Shown here piece by piece: positions 8,946 through 17,303 of a stretch of DNA of 64,000 nucleotides. The first letter of the stretch is position 1; each line of letters starts with the position of its first letter. The translations under genes were made by a program, and so were the position numbers. This DNA comes from Salinisphaera orenii subsp. orenii MK-B5 (GTDB lineage: Bacteria; Pseudomonadota; Gammaproteobacteria; Nevskiales; Salinisphaeraceae), in the NCBI RefSeq assembly GCF_003788635.1, contig NZ_AYKH01000042.1, forward strand, positions 97,561 through 161,560, in the 5' to 3' direction. The notes beneath the pieces were generated by a model. That model was not told the origin of the DNA. It was given only the letters and a program-made list of their open reading frames with translations, and did not search any database.

Positions 8946-10095
8946 CCAGGAATCCCTCGATGCCATCCGCGACGGCGTACGCGGCCTGTGCGCCGACTAC
9001 GGCGACGCCTACTGGCGCGACATCGACGCCCAGCGGGCGTTTCCCGAGGCCTTCGTCAACGCCCTGACCGAGGCCGGCTGGCTCGCGGCCATGATCCCGG
9101 AGGAGTACGACGGCTCCGGGCTCGGCCTGGCCGAGGCCTCCGCGATCCTCGAGGAAGTCAACCGCTGCGGCGGCAACGCCGGCTTCGTGCACGGGCAGAT
9201 GTACAACATGTTCACCCTGCTGCGCCACGGTTCGGAGGAACAGAAGAAGCAGTATCTGCCCAAGATCGCGGCCGGCGAACTGCGGCTTCAGGCCATGGCC
9301 GTGACCGAGCCGACCACCGGCACGGACACGACCAAGATCAAGACGAATGCCGTGCGACGGGGCGACAAATACGTCATCAACGGACAGAAGGTCTGGATCT
9401 CCCGCGTCCAGCATTCCGACATGATGATCCTGCTCGCGCGCACGACGCCGCTGGACCAGGTCGAGAAGAAGTCCCGCGGGATGTCGATCTTTCTGGTCGA
9501 CCTGCACGCGGCCATCGGCAACGGGCTGTCGGTGAACCCGATCGGCAACATGGTCAACCACGAGACCAACGAGCTGTTCTTCGACGATCTCGAGATTCCC
9601 GCCGAGAACCTGATCGGCGAGGAGGGCATGGGCTTCAAGTACATCCTCGACGGCCTCAACGCCGAGCGCACGCTGATTGCCGCCGAGTGCATCGGCGACG
9701 GCCGCTGGTTCGTCGACCGCGCCACCGCCTACGCCAACGAGCGCCGTGTCTTCGACCGGCCGATCGGCCAGAACCAGGGCGTGTCGTTCCCGATCGCCGA
9801 GTCCCACATCGAGGTCGAGGCCGCCGACCTGATGCGCTGGCGCGCCTGCGAGGAGTACGACGCCGGCAAGCCGGCGGGGGCGTCGGCGAACATGGCCAAG
9901 TATCTGGCCGCCAAGGCCTCCTGGGAGGCCGCCAACGCCTGCCTGCAGACCCACGGCGGTTTCGGCTTCGCCCACGAGTACGACATCGAGCGCAAGTTCC
10001 GGGAGACGCGGCTGTACCAGGTCGCACCGATCTCGACCAACCTGATCCTGTCCTACGTCGCCGAGCATCTGCTCGGCATGCCGCGCTCGTTCTAG
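8938..10095 (+). CDS. Acyl-CoA dehydrogenase of the itaconate-type cluster
   Basis: Acyl-CoA dehydrogenase of 385 residues overlapping the end of the hydratase gene by 8 bp. AMAVTEPTTGTDTTKIKT is the FAD/substrate loop and YVINGQKVWISR the following strand. The C-terminal motif that normally reads IYEGT with the catalytic Glu is LYQVAPIS, so the usual base is absent; isovaleryl-type enzymes place it elsewhere, but this should be checked. The equivalent gene in Pseudomonas is PA0879, of unproven function in itaconate use. It might process methylsuccinyl-CoA or a related C5 dicarboxylyl-CoA; that is inference. Confidence 0.9.
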   Translation: MIDQESLDAIRDGVRGLCADYGDAYWRDIDAQRAFPEAFVNALTEAGWLAAMIPEEYDGSGLGLAEASAILEEVNRCGGNAGFVHGQMYNMFTLLRHGSEEQKKQYLPKIAAGELRLQAMAVTEPTTGTDTTKIKTNAVRRGDKYVINGQKVWISRVQHSDMMILLARTTPLDQVEKKSRGMSIFLVDLHAAIGNGLSVNPIGNMVNHETNELFFDDLEIPAENLIGEEGMGFKYILDGLNAERTLIAAECIGDGRWFVDRATAYANERRVFDRPIGQNQGVSFPIAESHIEVEAADLMRWRACEEYDAGKPAGASANMAKYLAAKASWEAANACLQTHGGFGFAHEYDIERKFRETRLYQVAPISTNLILSYVAEHLLGMPRSF

Positions 10096-10104
10096 GAGCC
10101 CGCC

Positions 10105-11463
10105 ATGACCGACAGCACACGCCAGCTCGCCGATTTCTGCGCCAACCTGCGTTTCGACGACCTCCCCGCGCACGTCGTCGCCCGCTGCGAGGACCTCTGT
10201 CTGGACTGGCTGGGCTCGGCCCTGGCCGGCTCGCGCCAGCATCCCACCGCCGCCTTCGAGCGACACGCCGCGGCGATGGGCCCGGCCCGGGGCGATGCCG
10301 AGATCCTGTCCAGCCGTGCCACGACCTCGCCCTATTTCGCCGCCTTCGTGAACGCGGCGTCCTCGCACGTGGTGGAGCAGGACGATCTGCACAACAGCTC
10401 GGTGCTGCACCCGGCGACGGTCGTGTTCCCGGCCGTGCTCGCACTAGCCCAGGCCCGCGGCGCCTCGGGGCGTGATCTGATCACCGCCAGTGTGGCCGGC
10501 TACGAGGCCGGCGTGCGCGTGGGCGAGTTTCTCGGCCGCTCGCACTATCGCGTGTTCCACACCACGGGCACCGCGGGCACGCTGGCCGCGGCCGTGGCGG
10601 CGGGCCGGCTGCTGAACGTCGACACCGACACCATGATCCACGTGCTCGGCAATGCCGGCACCCAGGCCGCCGGCCTGTGGGCGTTCCTGCGCGACGGCGC
10701 CGACTCCAAGCAGCTGCACACCGCCAAGGCCGCCGCGGACGGGCTGCGTTCGTCGGTCATGGCCGCGGACGGGCTGACCGGCGCGCAGGACATCTTCGGC
10801 GGCAGCCAGGGCATGGCGGCCGGCATGTCGACCGACGCCGACACGTCGAAACTCGCCGCCGGGCTCGGCTCGCGCTGGGCGCTGGCCGAGACGTCGTTCA
10901 AGTTCCACGCCTCCTGCCGGCACACGCATCCGGCGGCGGACGCGCTGCTCGCCGTCATGGCCGAGCACGAGCTCGCCGCGAACGACATCGAACAGGTCGT
11001 GGCGCGCGTACATCAGGGCGCGATCGACGTGCTGGGCGCGGTGGACGTGCCGCGCACCATCCATCAGGCCAAGTTCTCGATGGGCACCGTGCTCGGGTTG
11101 ATCGCGGTGCACGGCGCCGCGGGCCTGACCGAATTCGACACGCGGGCGCTGACCGACGACACGGTCGCGGCCTTTCGTGACCGCGTCGCGATGCAGCTGG
11201 ATGCCGACGTCGATGCGGCCTATCCGAGACGCTGGCTCGGGCGCGTGGACGTGACCACCACCGACGGCCGCCGCTTGACCGGCGCCATCGACGAACCGAA
11301 GGGCGATCCGGGCAACACGCTGTCCCGCGCCGAACTGGAAGACAAGTTCGCGCGGCTCGTGCGCTTCGCCGGGGCCGCCGACGAGACGGAAACGAGGCGG
11401 ATGATCGACACGATCTGGGGACTGGCGACACTCGATCGCGTGCCGCTGCTGCGCGCGTCGTAG
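10105..11463 (+). CDS. MmgE/PrpD family protein
   Basis: Protein of 452 residues of the MmgE/PrpD family, which includes 2-methylcitrate dehydratase and cis-aconitate decarboxylase. Family features: an all-helical N-terminal domain (LCLDWLGSALAG near 31-42), the segment SHVVEQDDLHNSSVLHPATVV near 90-110 with the conserved Asp/His pair, and KFHASCRHTHPAADALL near 263-279. Start follows AGGAG by 6 bases. Its counterpart in P. aeruginosa is PA0881 in the itaconate cluster. Because cis-aconitate decarboxylase makes itaconate in this family, either itaconate-related dehydration or isomerisation is possible; the reaction is not resolvable from sequence. Confidence 0.88.
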   Translation: MTDSTRQLADFCANLRFDDLPAHVVARCEDLCLDWLGSALAGSRQHPTAAFERHAAAMGPARGDAEILSSRATTSPYFAAFVNAASSHVVEQDDLHNSSVLHPATVVFPAVLALAQARGASGRDLITASVAGYEAGVRVGEFLGRSHYRVFHTTGTAGTLAAAVAAGRLLNVDTDTMIHVLGNAGTQAAGLWAFLRDGADSKQLHTAKAAADGLRSSVMAADGLTGAQDIFGGSQGMAAGMSTDADTSKLAAGLGSRWALAETSFKFHASCRHTHPAADALLAVMAEHELAANDIEQVVARVHQGAIDVLGAVDVPRTIHQAKFSMGTVLGLIAVHGAAGLTEFDTRALTDDTVAAFRDRVAMQLDADVDAAYPRRWLGRVDVTTTDGRRLTGAIDEPKGDPGNTLSRAELEDKFARLVRFAGAADETETRRMIDTIWGLATLDRVPLLRAS

Positions 11464-11488
11464 ACCAGGAACACAAGGGAGCCATACC

Positions 11489-12694
11489 ATGACCGACCCG
11501 GCCCACACGCCGCGCCCGCTCGACGGCATCACCGTCGTCAGCTTCGAGCACGCCATCGCCGCGCCCTTCTGCACGCGCCAGCTGGCCGATCTGGGAGCGC
11601 GCGTGATCAAGATCGAACGCCCCGGCGTGGGTGATTTCGCCCGCGGCTACGACAACCGCGTGCGCGGTCTGTCCTCGCACTTCGTCTGGACCAACCGCTC
11701 CAAGGAGAGCCTGACGCTCAACCTCAAGCACGATGAGGCGCTGACCGTTCTCGAGCGGCTGCTGGCCGATGCCGATGTGCTCGTGCAGAACCTCGCCCCG
11801 GGCGCCGCGGCACGTCTGGGCCTGTCCTTCGACGATCTATGCGAGCGTTTCCCGAAGCTGATCGTGTGCAACATCTCCGGCTACGGCGAGACCGGCCCGT
11901 ACACCGACAAGAAGGCCTACGACCTGCTCATCCAGAGCGAGGGCGGCGTGCTCTCGACCACCGGCGGGCCCGGCGAGGACGAGATGGCCAAGGTGGGCTG
12001 CTCGATCGCGGACATCTCGGCCGGCATGTACGCCCAGAACAGCATCATGGCCGCGCTCATCCAGCGCGGAACCACCGGCCGCGGCACCTCCATCGACGTC
12101 TCCATGCTGGAATCGATCGTGGAGTGGATGGGCTATCCCATGTACTACGCCTTCGAGGGCCAGTCGCAGCCGCCGCGCGCCGGTGCGGCGCACAGCACCA
12201 TCTATCCCTACGGCCCGTTCGCCACCGGCGACGGCAAGAGCGTGATGCTCGGCCTGCAGAACGAGCGCGAATGGCAGGTCTTCTGCGAGCAGGTGCTCGA
12301 GCAGCCCGCACTGGCCGGGGACGCGCGCTTTGCCACCAACAGCGATCGCTCGGCCAACCGCGAGGCACTCGCCGCGCTCATCCACGAAGCGTTTGCCGAG
12401 CTGACCGCGGCGCAGGCGATCGCGCGGCTGGACGAAGCCAAGATCGCCAATGCCCACGTCAACGACATGGCCGGCGTCTGGGCCCATCCGCAGCTGGCCG
12501 CCCGCGACCGCTGGCGCACCGTCGGCAGCCCCGAAGGCGCGCTGCCGGCGCTGCTGCCACCGGCGATCAACCGCGATTTCGAGCCGCGCATGGATCCCGT
12601 GCCCGATCTCGGCGAACACACGCGTCGGATCCTGTCCGAACTCGACTACGACCCGGCCACCATCGAGCGTCTGGCCGAGGCCGGCGCGATATGA
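11489..12694 (+). CDS. ict: Class III (CaiB/BaiF) CoA-transferase, itaconate CoA-transferase candidate
   Basis: CaiB/BaiF-family CoA-transferase of 401 residues. The Rossmann-like N-terminus (LADLGARVIKIERPGVGD, about 32-49) and the catalytic Asp, here Asp175 in CSIADISAGM, are present. Members move CoA from succinyl-CoA or another donor to a carboxylate through an aspartyl anhydride. Position between a PrpD gene and a CitE-type lyase gene matches Ict (PA0882) of P. aeruginosa, which activates itaconate. GGGAG precedes the ATG. Substrate assignment rests on gene order and is therefore less sure than the family. Confidence 0.82.
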   Translation: MTDPAHTPRPLDGITVVSFEHAIAAPFCTRQLADLGARVIKIERPGVGDFARGYDNRVRGLSSHFVWTNRSKESLTLNLKHDEALTVLERLLADADVLVQNLAPGAAARLGLSFDDLCERFPKLIVCNISGYGETGPYTDKKAYDLLIQSEGGVLSTTGGPGEDEMAKVGCSIADISAGMYAQNSIMAALIQRGTTGRGTSIDVSMLESIVEWMGYPMYYAFEGQSQPPRAGAAHSTIYPYGPFATGDGKSVMLGLQNEREWQVFCEQVLEQPALAGDARFATNSDRSANREALAALIHEAFAELTAAQAIARLDEAKIANAHVNDMAGVWAHPQLAARDRWRTVGSPEGALPALLPPAINRDFEPRMDPVPDLGEHTRRILSELDYDPATIERLAEAGAI

Positions 12695-12717
12695 CAGGCC
12701 ACAAGGAGCCCACCGGC

Positions 12718-13527
12718 ATGGCCACATCCCTGCGCTGTCCGCTGTTCGTACCCGCCACTCGGGCCGGCCTGATCCCCAAGGCGCAGGCCAGCGGCGCCGA
12801 TGCGGTGATCGTCGATCTCGAGGACGCCGTCGCCATGGACCGCAAGGACGAGGCCCGCGACGCGCTCGCGGCCTTCCTCGCGGACGACCCCGAAGCCCGG
12901 GTGATCGTGCGCATCAACGCCGCGGACAGCGGCGAGCTGGATGCCGACCTCGCCCTCTGCGAAGGCCACGCGGGCATCGCCGGCATCATGTCCCCCAAGG
13001 CCGAGTCGCGCGGCGCACTGGAACGCGTGGCCCGCCTGGGCAAGCCGGTCTGGCCGCTGCTGGAGACGCCGGCGGGCGTGCTCGCCCTGGAGTCCCTGAC
13101 CCGTGTGGCCGGCGTCGAACAGTTCGCCTTCGGCGCGCTCGACTTCGCCTTCGAAGCGAATCTGACGCCCGACAGCGACGGCGGCCGCGCGGTGCTCGAC
13201 TATGCCCGCCACCAGCTGCTCATGCACTCGCACGCGGCCGGCCTGATGCCGCCGCTGGAAAGCGTCTACCCCGACTTCAAGAACCCCGAACGCCTGCACG
13301 CGATCGCGCTGCGCGCACGCGACATGGGCTTCGGCGGCATGCTCTGCATCCACCCGGCCCAGATCGAGACCGTGCGCACCGCCTTCTCGCCCAGCGAGGA
13401 CGAGCTCGGCTGGGCCCAGCGCGTCATGGACGCCAGCCGCCGGAACAGCGGTGCCTTCCAGGTGGACGGGCAGATGGTCGACGCCCCCGTGCTGGCGCGG
13501 GCGCAGCGCATTCTGGCGCTGAACTAG
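12718..13527 (+). CDS. ccl: CitE-type beta-lyase, citramalyl-CoA lyase candidate
   Basis: HpcH/HpaI aldolase/CitE family protein of 269 residues. LFVPATRAGLIPKA opens the barrel, VIVDLEDAV carries the metal-binding acidic pair, PLLETPAGVLAL contains the conserved Glu and FGALDFAFE the conserved Asp. It would split citramalyl-CoA into acetyl-CoA and pyruvate, as Ccl (PA0883) does, completing itaconate breakdown. Start at 12718 is preferred because AAGGAG lies 9 bases upstream; an earlier ATG at 12691 overlaps the previous stop but has only a distant GAGG. Last gene of the 8100-13527 operon. Confidence 0.85.
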   Translation: MATSLRCPLFVPATRAGLIPKAQASGADAVIVDLEDAVAMDRKDEARDALAAFLADDPEARVIVRINAADSGELDADLALCEGHAGIAGIMSPKAESRGALERVARLGKPVWPLLETPAGVLALESLTRVAGVEQFAFGALDFAFEANLTPDSDGGRAVLDYARHQLLMHSHAAGLMPPLESVYPDFKNPERLHAIALRARDMGFGGMLCIHPAQIETVRTAFSPSEDELGWAQRVMDASRRNSGAFQVDGQMVDAPVLARAQRILALN

Positions 13528-13537
13528 ACGCCGGATC

Positions 13538-13555
13538 GTTACGTTACAACATAAC
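13538..13555 (+). promoter_or_regulatory. Zur-box-like palindrome
   Basis: GTTACGTTACAACATAAC differs at only two of 18 positions from the palindrome GTTATGTTATAACATAAC that is typical of proteobacterial Zur (zinc uptake regulator) boxes. It overlaps a possible -35 (TTACAA, 13544-13549), 16 bp ahead of a possible -10 (TAGCAT, 13566-13571), and lies upstream of a His/Cys-rich secreted protein and a TonB receptor. Repression under zinc sufficiency is inferred. Confidence 0.78.
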
Positions 13556-13613
13556 AACAATGACTTAGCATAAAGCGATTGACGCAGCCCCCGGCCGCGC
13601 CAATTCTTGTCCC

Positions 13614-13907
13614 ATGGGGGCACGCCGACTTCAACTCGTTCTGCTGCTCGCAGCGCTGGTCTGCAGCCAGACGTTGGCGTTCGCGCATGGCTTCGATCAC
13701 CCGCTCGACACACCACACGCCGGCTTCCACTGCCTGAGCTGCCCGCATGGCGGCCACGGCGGCAGCGCCCCCCTGCCGCCCGCCGCCGACCTGTCGATCG
13801 CGCCGCCGCCGCACCAGACGGCTCCCGTGGGCCCCATCGTCGTGGATCGCCGCGACGGCGTTCGTCTGGCCTATCGCAGCCGCGGACCGCCGCACGCACT
13901 CGTCTGA
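13614..13907 (+). CDS. Small secreted His/Cys-rich protein (DUF2946-like)
   Basis: Protein of 97 residues with a clear signal peptide (about 1-24, hydrophobic LVLLLAALVCSQTLAFA). The mature N-terminus is packed with possible metal ligands: His25, 29, 35, 39, 45, 48 and Cys40, Cys43 (HCLSCPHGGHGG). The rest is Pro-rich and weakly conserved in look. Small periplasmic proteins of the DUF2946 type are often found in Zur-regulated units with zinc receptors; assignment to that family is from pattern only. It sits between a Zur-like box and the TonB receptor gene and was probably transcribed with it. A role in zinc handling in the periplasm is inferred. Confidence 0.72.
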   Translation: MGARRLQLVLLLAALVCSQTLAFAHGFDHPLDTPHAGFHCLSCPHGGHGGSAPLPPAADLSIAPPPHQTAPVGPIVVDRRDGVRLAYRSRGPPHALV

Positions 13908-13991
13908 CCCGCGAATGACATCGCTCCGCGGCGCGACCCGCCGCGGTCCGAAAGCGCGCGTCGCTTTCGCATCACGACGAGCTTCAACACC

Positions 13992-16022
13992 ATGCGTTAT
14001 CTGTCTTTTCTCGCATGCGCGACCGGCGCCTGCGCGTTCGGTCTGTGCACTCCCGTTTCGGCCCAGAACGACAACGACGCCCCGGAATCGGCCGGGAGTC
14101 TGGGCGCCATCTCCGTCGAGGCCCTGGCCTTTGATGACCGCAGCCCCGACCAGGCCATCGAACCCGCGGCCGTGGTCGGCGGCCGCGAACTGATCCGCAA
14201 ACGCGGCCAGACGCTCGGCCAGAGCCTGGCCGAGACCCCCGGCATCAGCACCGCCGACTTCGGCGCCGGCGTCGGCCGGCCGGTGATCCGCGGCCTGTCC
14301 GGCGCCCGCGTTCGGGTACAGGAAAACGGCATGTCCTCGGCCGATGTCTCCACGCTGAGCCAGGACCACGCCGTGTCGATCGACCCCTACGCCGCACGCC
14401 AGATCGAGGTTCTCAAGGGCCCCTCGACCCTGCTCTACGGCTCCGGCGCCATCGGCGGCGTGGTCAACGTGGTCACCGATCGCATACCGCGCCGGGCGCC
14501 CGACGGCCTTGAGGGCAGCGCCGACCTGGAGCGCGGTTTGGGCGGCGGCGGCACGCGGCTCCAGCGGCTGGACGTCACCGGCGGGCTGGGCGACTGGGCG
14601 GTGAACCTCCAGGGCCTCAAGCGTCTGACCGACGATTACGAGGCCGACGACGGCCGCCGCATCGACAACAGCTACACCGATACCGACACCTACAGTCTGG
14701 GCAGTTCCTACGCCGGCGACTGGGGCTATGTCGGCGGTGCCGCCAGCCACTTCGGCCGCGAGTACGGCATTCCGGGCGAGGCGGCGCGCATCCGCATGAC
14801 CCAGGACCACTACGACCTCGCCGGCGAGGTCTACGACGTCGCTCCCGGCATCACGCGGCTCGAGTTCTCCGGCGCCTACACGGACTATCTGCACACCGAG
14901 GGCGAGGCCGAACCGGAAGCGTTCTTCGACAATCGGGAGACCGAGGCGCGCGTGGCCGCCGAGCATGCCCCGATCGCGGGCTTCACCGGGGTGTTCGGCC
15001 TGCAGGGCTTCGACCGCGACTTCCGGGCCTACGGCGAGGAGGCGTCCTTCGTGCCGGCGACCGAGACCCGCTCGCTCGCGGCCTTTCTGGTCGAGGAGCG
15101 GCCGCTGGGCGAGGCCTGGACGATCCAGGCCGGGGGCCGCGTGGAATATCAGGAACAGGACACCCGCGCGCCCTACGACGACACCGACCACACCCCGATC
15201 AGTCTGTCGCTCGGCCTGCGCCGCGATATCGGCACGTACTACGTGCTCACGGCCAGCCTCGGCCGCTATCAGCGCGCGCCCGCCACCGAAGAGCTCTACA
15301 GCTTCGGCCCGCACGAGGCCACGCTCACCTACGAGCGCGGCGACAGCGGCTTCGACGAGGAGACCGCCGACAGCCTGGAACTGGGCTTTCGCAAGACGCG
15401 CGGACGCATGCGCTTCGACACCAGCCTGTTCTACACGGCCTACGACGACTACATCTTCGCCCGCTCCGTGGACGCCGGCCTGAACGCCGACGGCAGCGGC
15501 ACGCCGGGCGGCGACGGCGTGGCCGACCGCGTCGACGAGGACGGCAACTTCACCCCGGACGGCGAGCTCCTGCTCACCGACTACGCCGCCGCGGACGCCA
15601 CCTTCTACGGCGGCGAGGCCGAGATCGGCTACGACCTGCTGACCGGAACGCACCGGCTCACCGCGCGCGTGTTCGGCGACTACGTGCGGGGCGAGCTGGA
15701 CGACCGCGGCGACCTCCCACGGATCACGCCCGGGCGCTACGGCGCCGGCCTGGACTACGACGGCCCCCGATGGCTCGCCAACGTCGAAGCCCTGCGGGCG
15801 AGCCATCAGGGCCGCGTCGCCGAGCTCGAGGAGGAGACCGCGGGCTACACCGACCTCAGCGCGTTCGTCGGCTACCGGATCGCCTCATCGGACGACACCG
15901 AGGCCATGGTCTATCTGCGCGGCGACAATCTGCTGGACGACGAGATCGTGCGCCACACCTCGTTCCTCCGCATCGCCCAGCCCGGCCGGAGCCTGCTCGC
16001 CGGCCTTCACGTGGAATTCTAG
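13992..16022 (+). CDS. TonB-dependent outer-membrane receptor, ZnuD-like
   Basis: Receptor of 676 residues: signal peptide 1-25, plug domain (about 60-165) and a 22-strand barrel ending in Phe. The plug sequence RPVIRGLSGARVRVQENG, SQDHAVSIDPYAA and IEVLKGPSTLLYGSGAIGG matches the ZnuD zinc receptors and their relatives. The long His-rich loop of neisserial ZnuD is not obvious; instead extracellular loops are rich in Asp/Glu. Together with the upstream Zur-like box and His/Cys-rich protein, zinc or a zinc chelate is the likely substrate. The gap from the small gene is 84 bp with no terminator, so cotranscription is plausible. Confidence 0.88.
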   Translation: MRYLSFLACATGACAFGLCTPVSAQNDNDAPESAGSLGAISVEALAFDDRSPDQAIEPAAVVGGRELIRKRGQTLGQSLAETPGISTADFGAGVGRPVIRGLSGARVRVQENGMSSADVSTLSQDHAVSIDPYAARQIEVLKGPSTLLYGSGAIGGVVNVVTDRIPRRAPDGLEGSADLERGLGGGGTRLQRLDVTGGLGDWAVNLQGLKRLTDDYEADDGRRIDNSYTDTDTYSLGSSYAGDWGYVGGAASHFGREYGIPGEAARIRMTQDHYDLAGEVYDVAPGITRLEFSGAYTDYLHTEGEAEPEAFFDNRETEARVAAEHAPIAGFTGVFGLQGFDRDFRAYGEEASFVPATETRSLAAFLVEERPLGEAWTIQAGGRVEYQEQDTRAPYDDTDHTPISLSLGLRRDIGTYYVLTASLGRYQRAPATEELYSFGPHEATLTYERGDSGFDEETADSLELGFRKTRGRMRFDTSLFYTAYDDYIFARSVDAGLNADGSGTPGGDGVADRVDEDGNFTPDGELLLTDYAAADATFYGGEAEIGYDLLTGTHRLTARVFGDYVRGELDDRGDLPRITPGRYGAGLDYDGPRWLANVEALRASHQGRVAELEEETAGYTDLSAFVGYRIASSDDTEAMVYLRGDNLLDDEIVRHTSFLRIAQPGRSLLAGLHVEF

Positions 16023-16034
16023 CTCGGCGCCTCT

Positions 16035-16058
16035 CGGGCCCGGATGCGGCCGGGCCCG
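16035..16058. terminator. Hairpin between convergent genes
   Basis: CGGGCCCGG and CCGGGCCCG (9-bp stem) flank a 6-base loop, between the stop of the TonB receptor (plus) and the stop of the racemase gene (minus). No T-tract follows on either strand, so it is a possible bidirectional terminator only. Confidence 0.45.
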
Positions 16059-16109
16059 GGCGGCCCGCGCGTGTCACCAGTGCATGATATATCGATGGCG
16101 GATCGTCGA

Positions 16110-17249
16110 TCAGCCGGCTACGACGCCGGACGCATACAGTGCGTCACGCTCGGCTTGCCCGTATCCCAGCTCACGCAGCAGATCGCGCGTGTCCGCACCT
16201 GCCGCGCGAGCAGGAAACGCCACTTCAGGGCGGGTCCGGCTCAATTTCGGGGCCGGCGCCGGCGCCGGCGCCGCCCCGCGCTCCTGCGTCAGGAAGGTCC
16301 CGCGCGCCACATTATGCGGATGCGCCGGGGCCTCATCCATCGCCAGTACCGGCGCGAAACAGACATCCGTGCCTTCCATAATTTCGCACCACTCGTCGCG
16401 CGTCTTCTGGCGGAAGACGCGAGCCAAGGCGCGCCTCATTGCAGGCCAGTCCGACGACGACTGCCGGGCTCCCAACTCCTCCTGCAATCCGGTCTTTTCC
16501 AGTAGTAGCGCGTAGAACTGGGGTTCGATGGCGCCGATGGCCACATGGCGTCCATCCCGCGTTTTATACGTATCGTAGAACGGCGCACCGCCGTCGAGCA
16601 GGTTGGTACCGCGCTCATCCGCCCACCGCCCGCGACGGCGCATGTCATAGATCATGCCCATCAGGGCCGCCGAACCATCGGTCATGGCCGCGTCCACGAC
16701 CTGACCCTGGCCCGAGCGCGCAACCTCCCAGAGCGCACACATGACGCCGAACGCCAGCATCATGCCGCCACCACCGAAGTCACCGACGAGGTTCAGCGGC
16801 GGGACCGGGCGCTCACCCGCGCGGCCCATGGCATGCAGCGCCCCACTCAGCGCGATGTAGTTGATGTCGTGGCCCGCGGCACCGGCCAGCGGGCCGGTCT
16901 GCCCCCACCCCGTCATGCGTCCGTAGACCAACCGCGGATTGCGTTCGTGACAGATCTCCGGGCCGAAGCCGAGACGCTCCGCCACCCCGGGCCGGAAGCC
17001 TTCGATCAAGGCATCGCAGCCGTCCGCCAGGGACAGCAGGATCTCTACGCCCTCGGAGGTCTTGATATCAATGGCGATCGACGCTTTCCCGCGCTCGCTG
17101 GCCGGGCGATCGCCGTCGTTGCCATCCGCTTTCGAAGGCCGCGTCACGCTGATGACGGTTGCCCCCATGTCGGCCAGCATCATGCCGCAGAACGGCGCTG
17201 GGCCCAGACCTTCGATCTCCAAAACCCGCAGTCCTTCCAGTGGTCCCAT
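16110..17249 (-). CDS. Alpha-methylacyl-CoA racemase (CaiB/BaiF family)
   Basis: Protein of 379 residues closely following animal and mycobacterial alpha-methylacyl-CoA racemase: His127 in [13 protein letters not shown], Asp157 in [11 protein letters not shown] and Glu242 in [10 protein letters not shown] match the catalytic set, and [12 protein letters not shown] is the family signature. It epimerises 2-methyl-branched acyl-CoAs between R and S forms, needed because acyl-CoA dehydrogenases accept only the S form. This is the best clue that the island degrades a methyl-branched acid (isoprenoid, sterol side chain or similar). Start follows GGGAGAGAGCGA; an in-frame start at 17276 is less likely. 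Last gene of the TRAP operon. Confidence 0.9.
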   Translation of the reverse strand: MGPLEGLRVLEIEGLGPAPFCGMMLADMGATVISVTRPSKADGNDGDRPASERGKASIAIDIKTSEGVEILLSLADGCDALIEGFRPGVAERLGFGPEICHERNPRLVYGRMTGWGQTGPLAGAAGHDINYIALSGALHAMGRAGERPVPPLNLVGDFGGGGMMLAFGVMCALWEVARSGQGQVVDAAMTDGSAALMGMIYDMRRRGRWADERGTNLLDGGAPFYDTYKTRDGRHVAIGAIEPQFYALLLEKTGLQEELGARQSSSDWPAMRRALARVFRQKTRDEWCEIMEGTDVCFAPVLAMDEAPAHPHNVARGTFLTQERGAAPAPAPAPKLSRTRPEVAFPARAAGADTRDLLRELGYGQAERDALYASGVVAG

Positions 17250-17303
17250 TCGCTCTCTCCCGGCCGGGCAGATCATCTGCCGCGAACCGCGGCCGTCAAT
17301 CGA

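Noticed and set aside
13539..15806. 755-codon open frame antisense to the TonB receptor
   Set aside because: Same reason: the plus strand encodes a signal peptide, plug and barrel; the minus frame has no ribosome site or recognisable domain.
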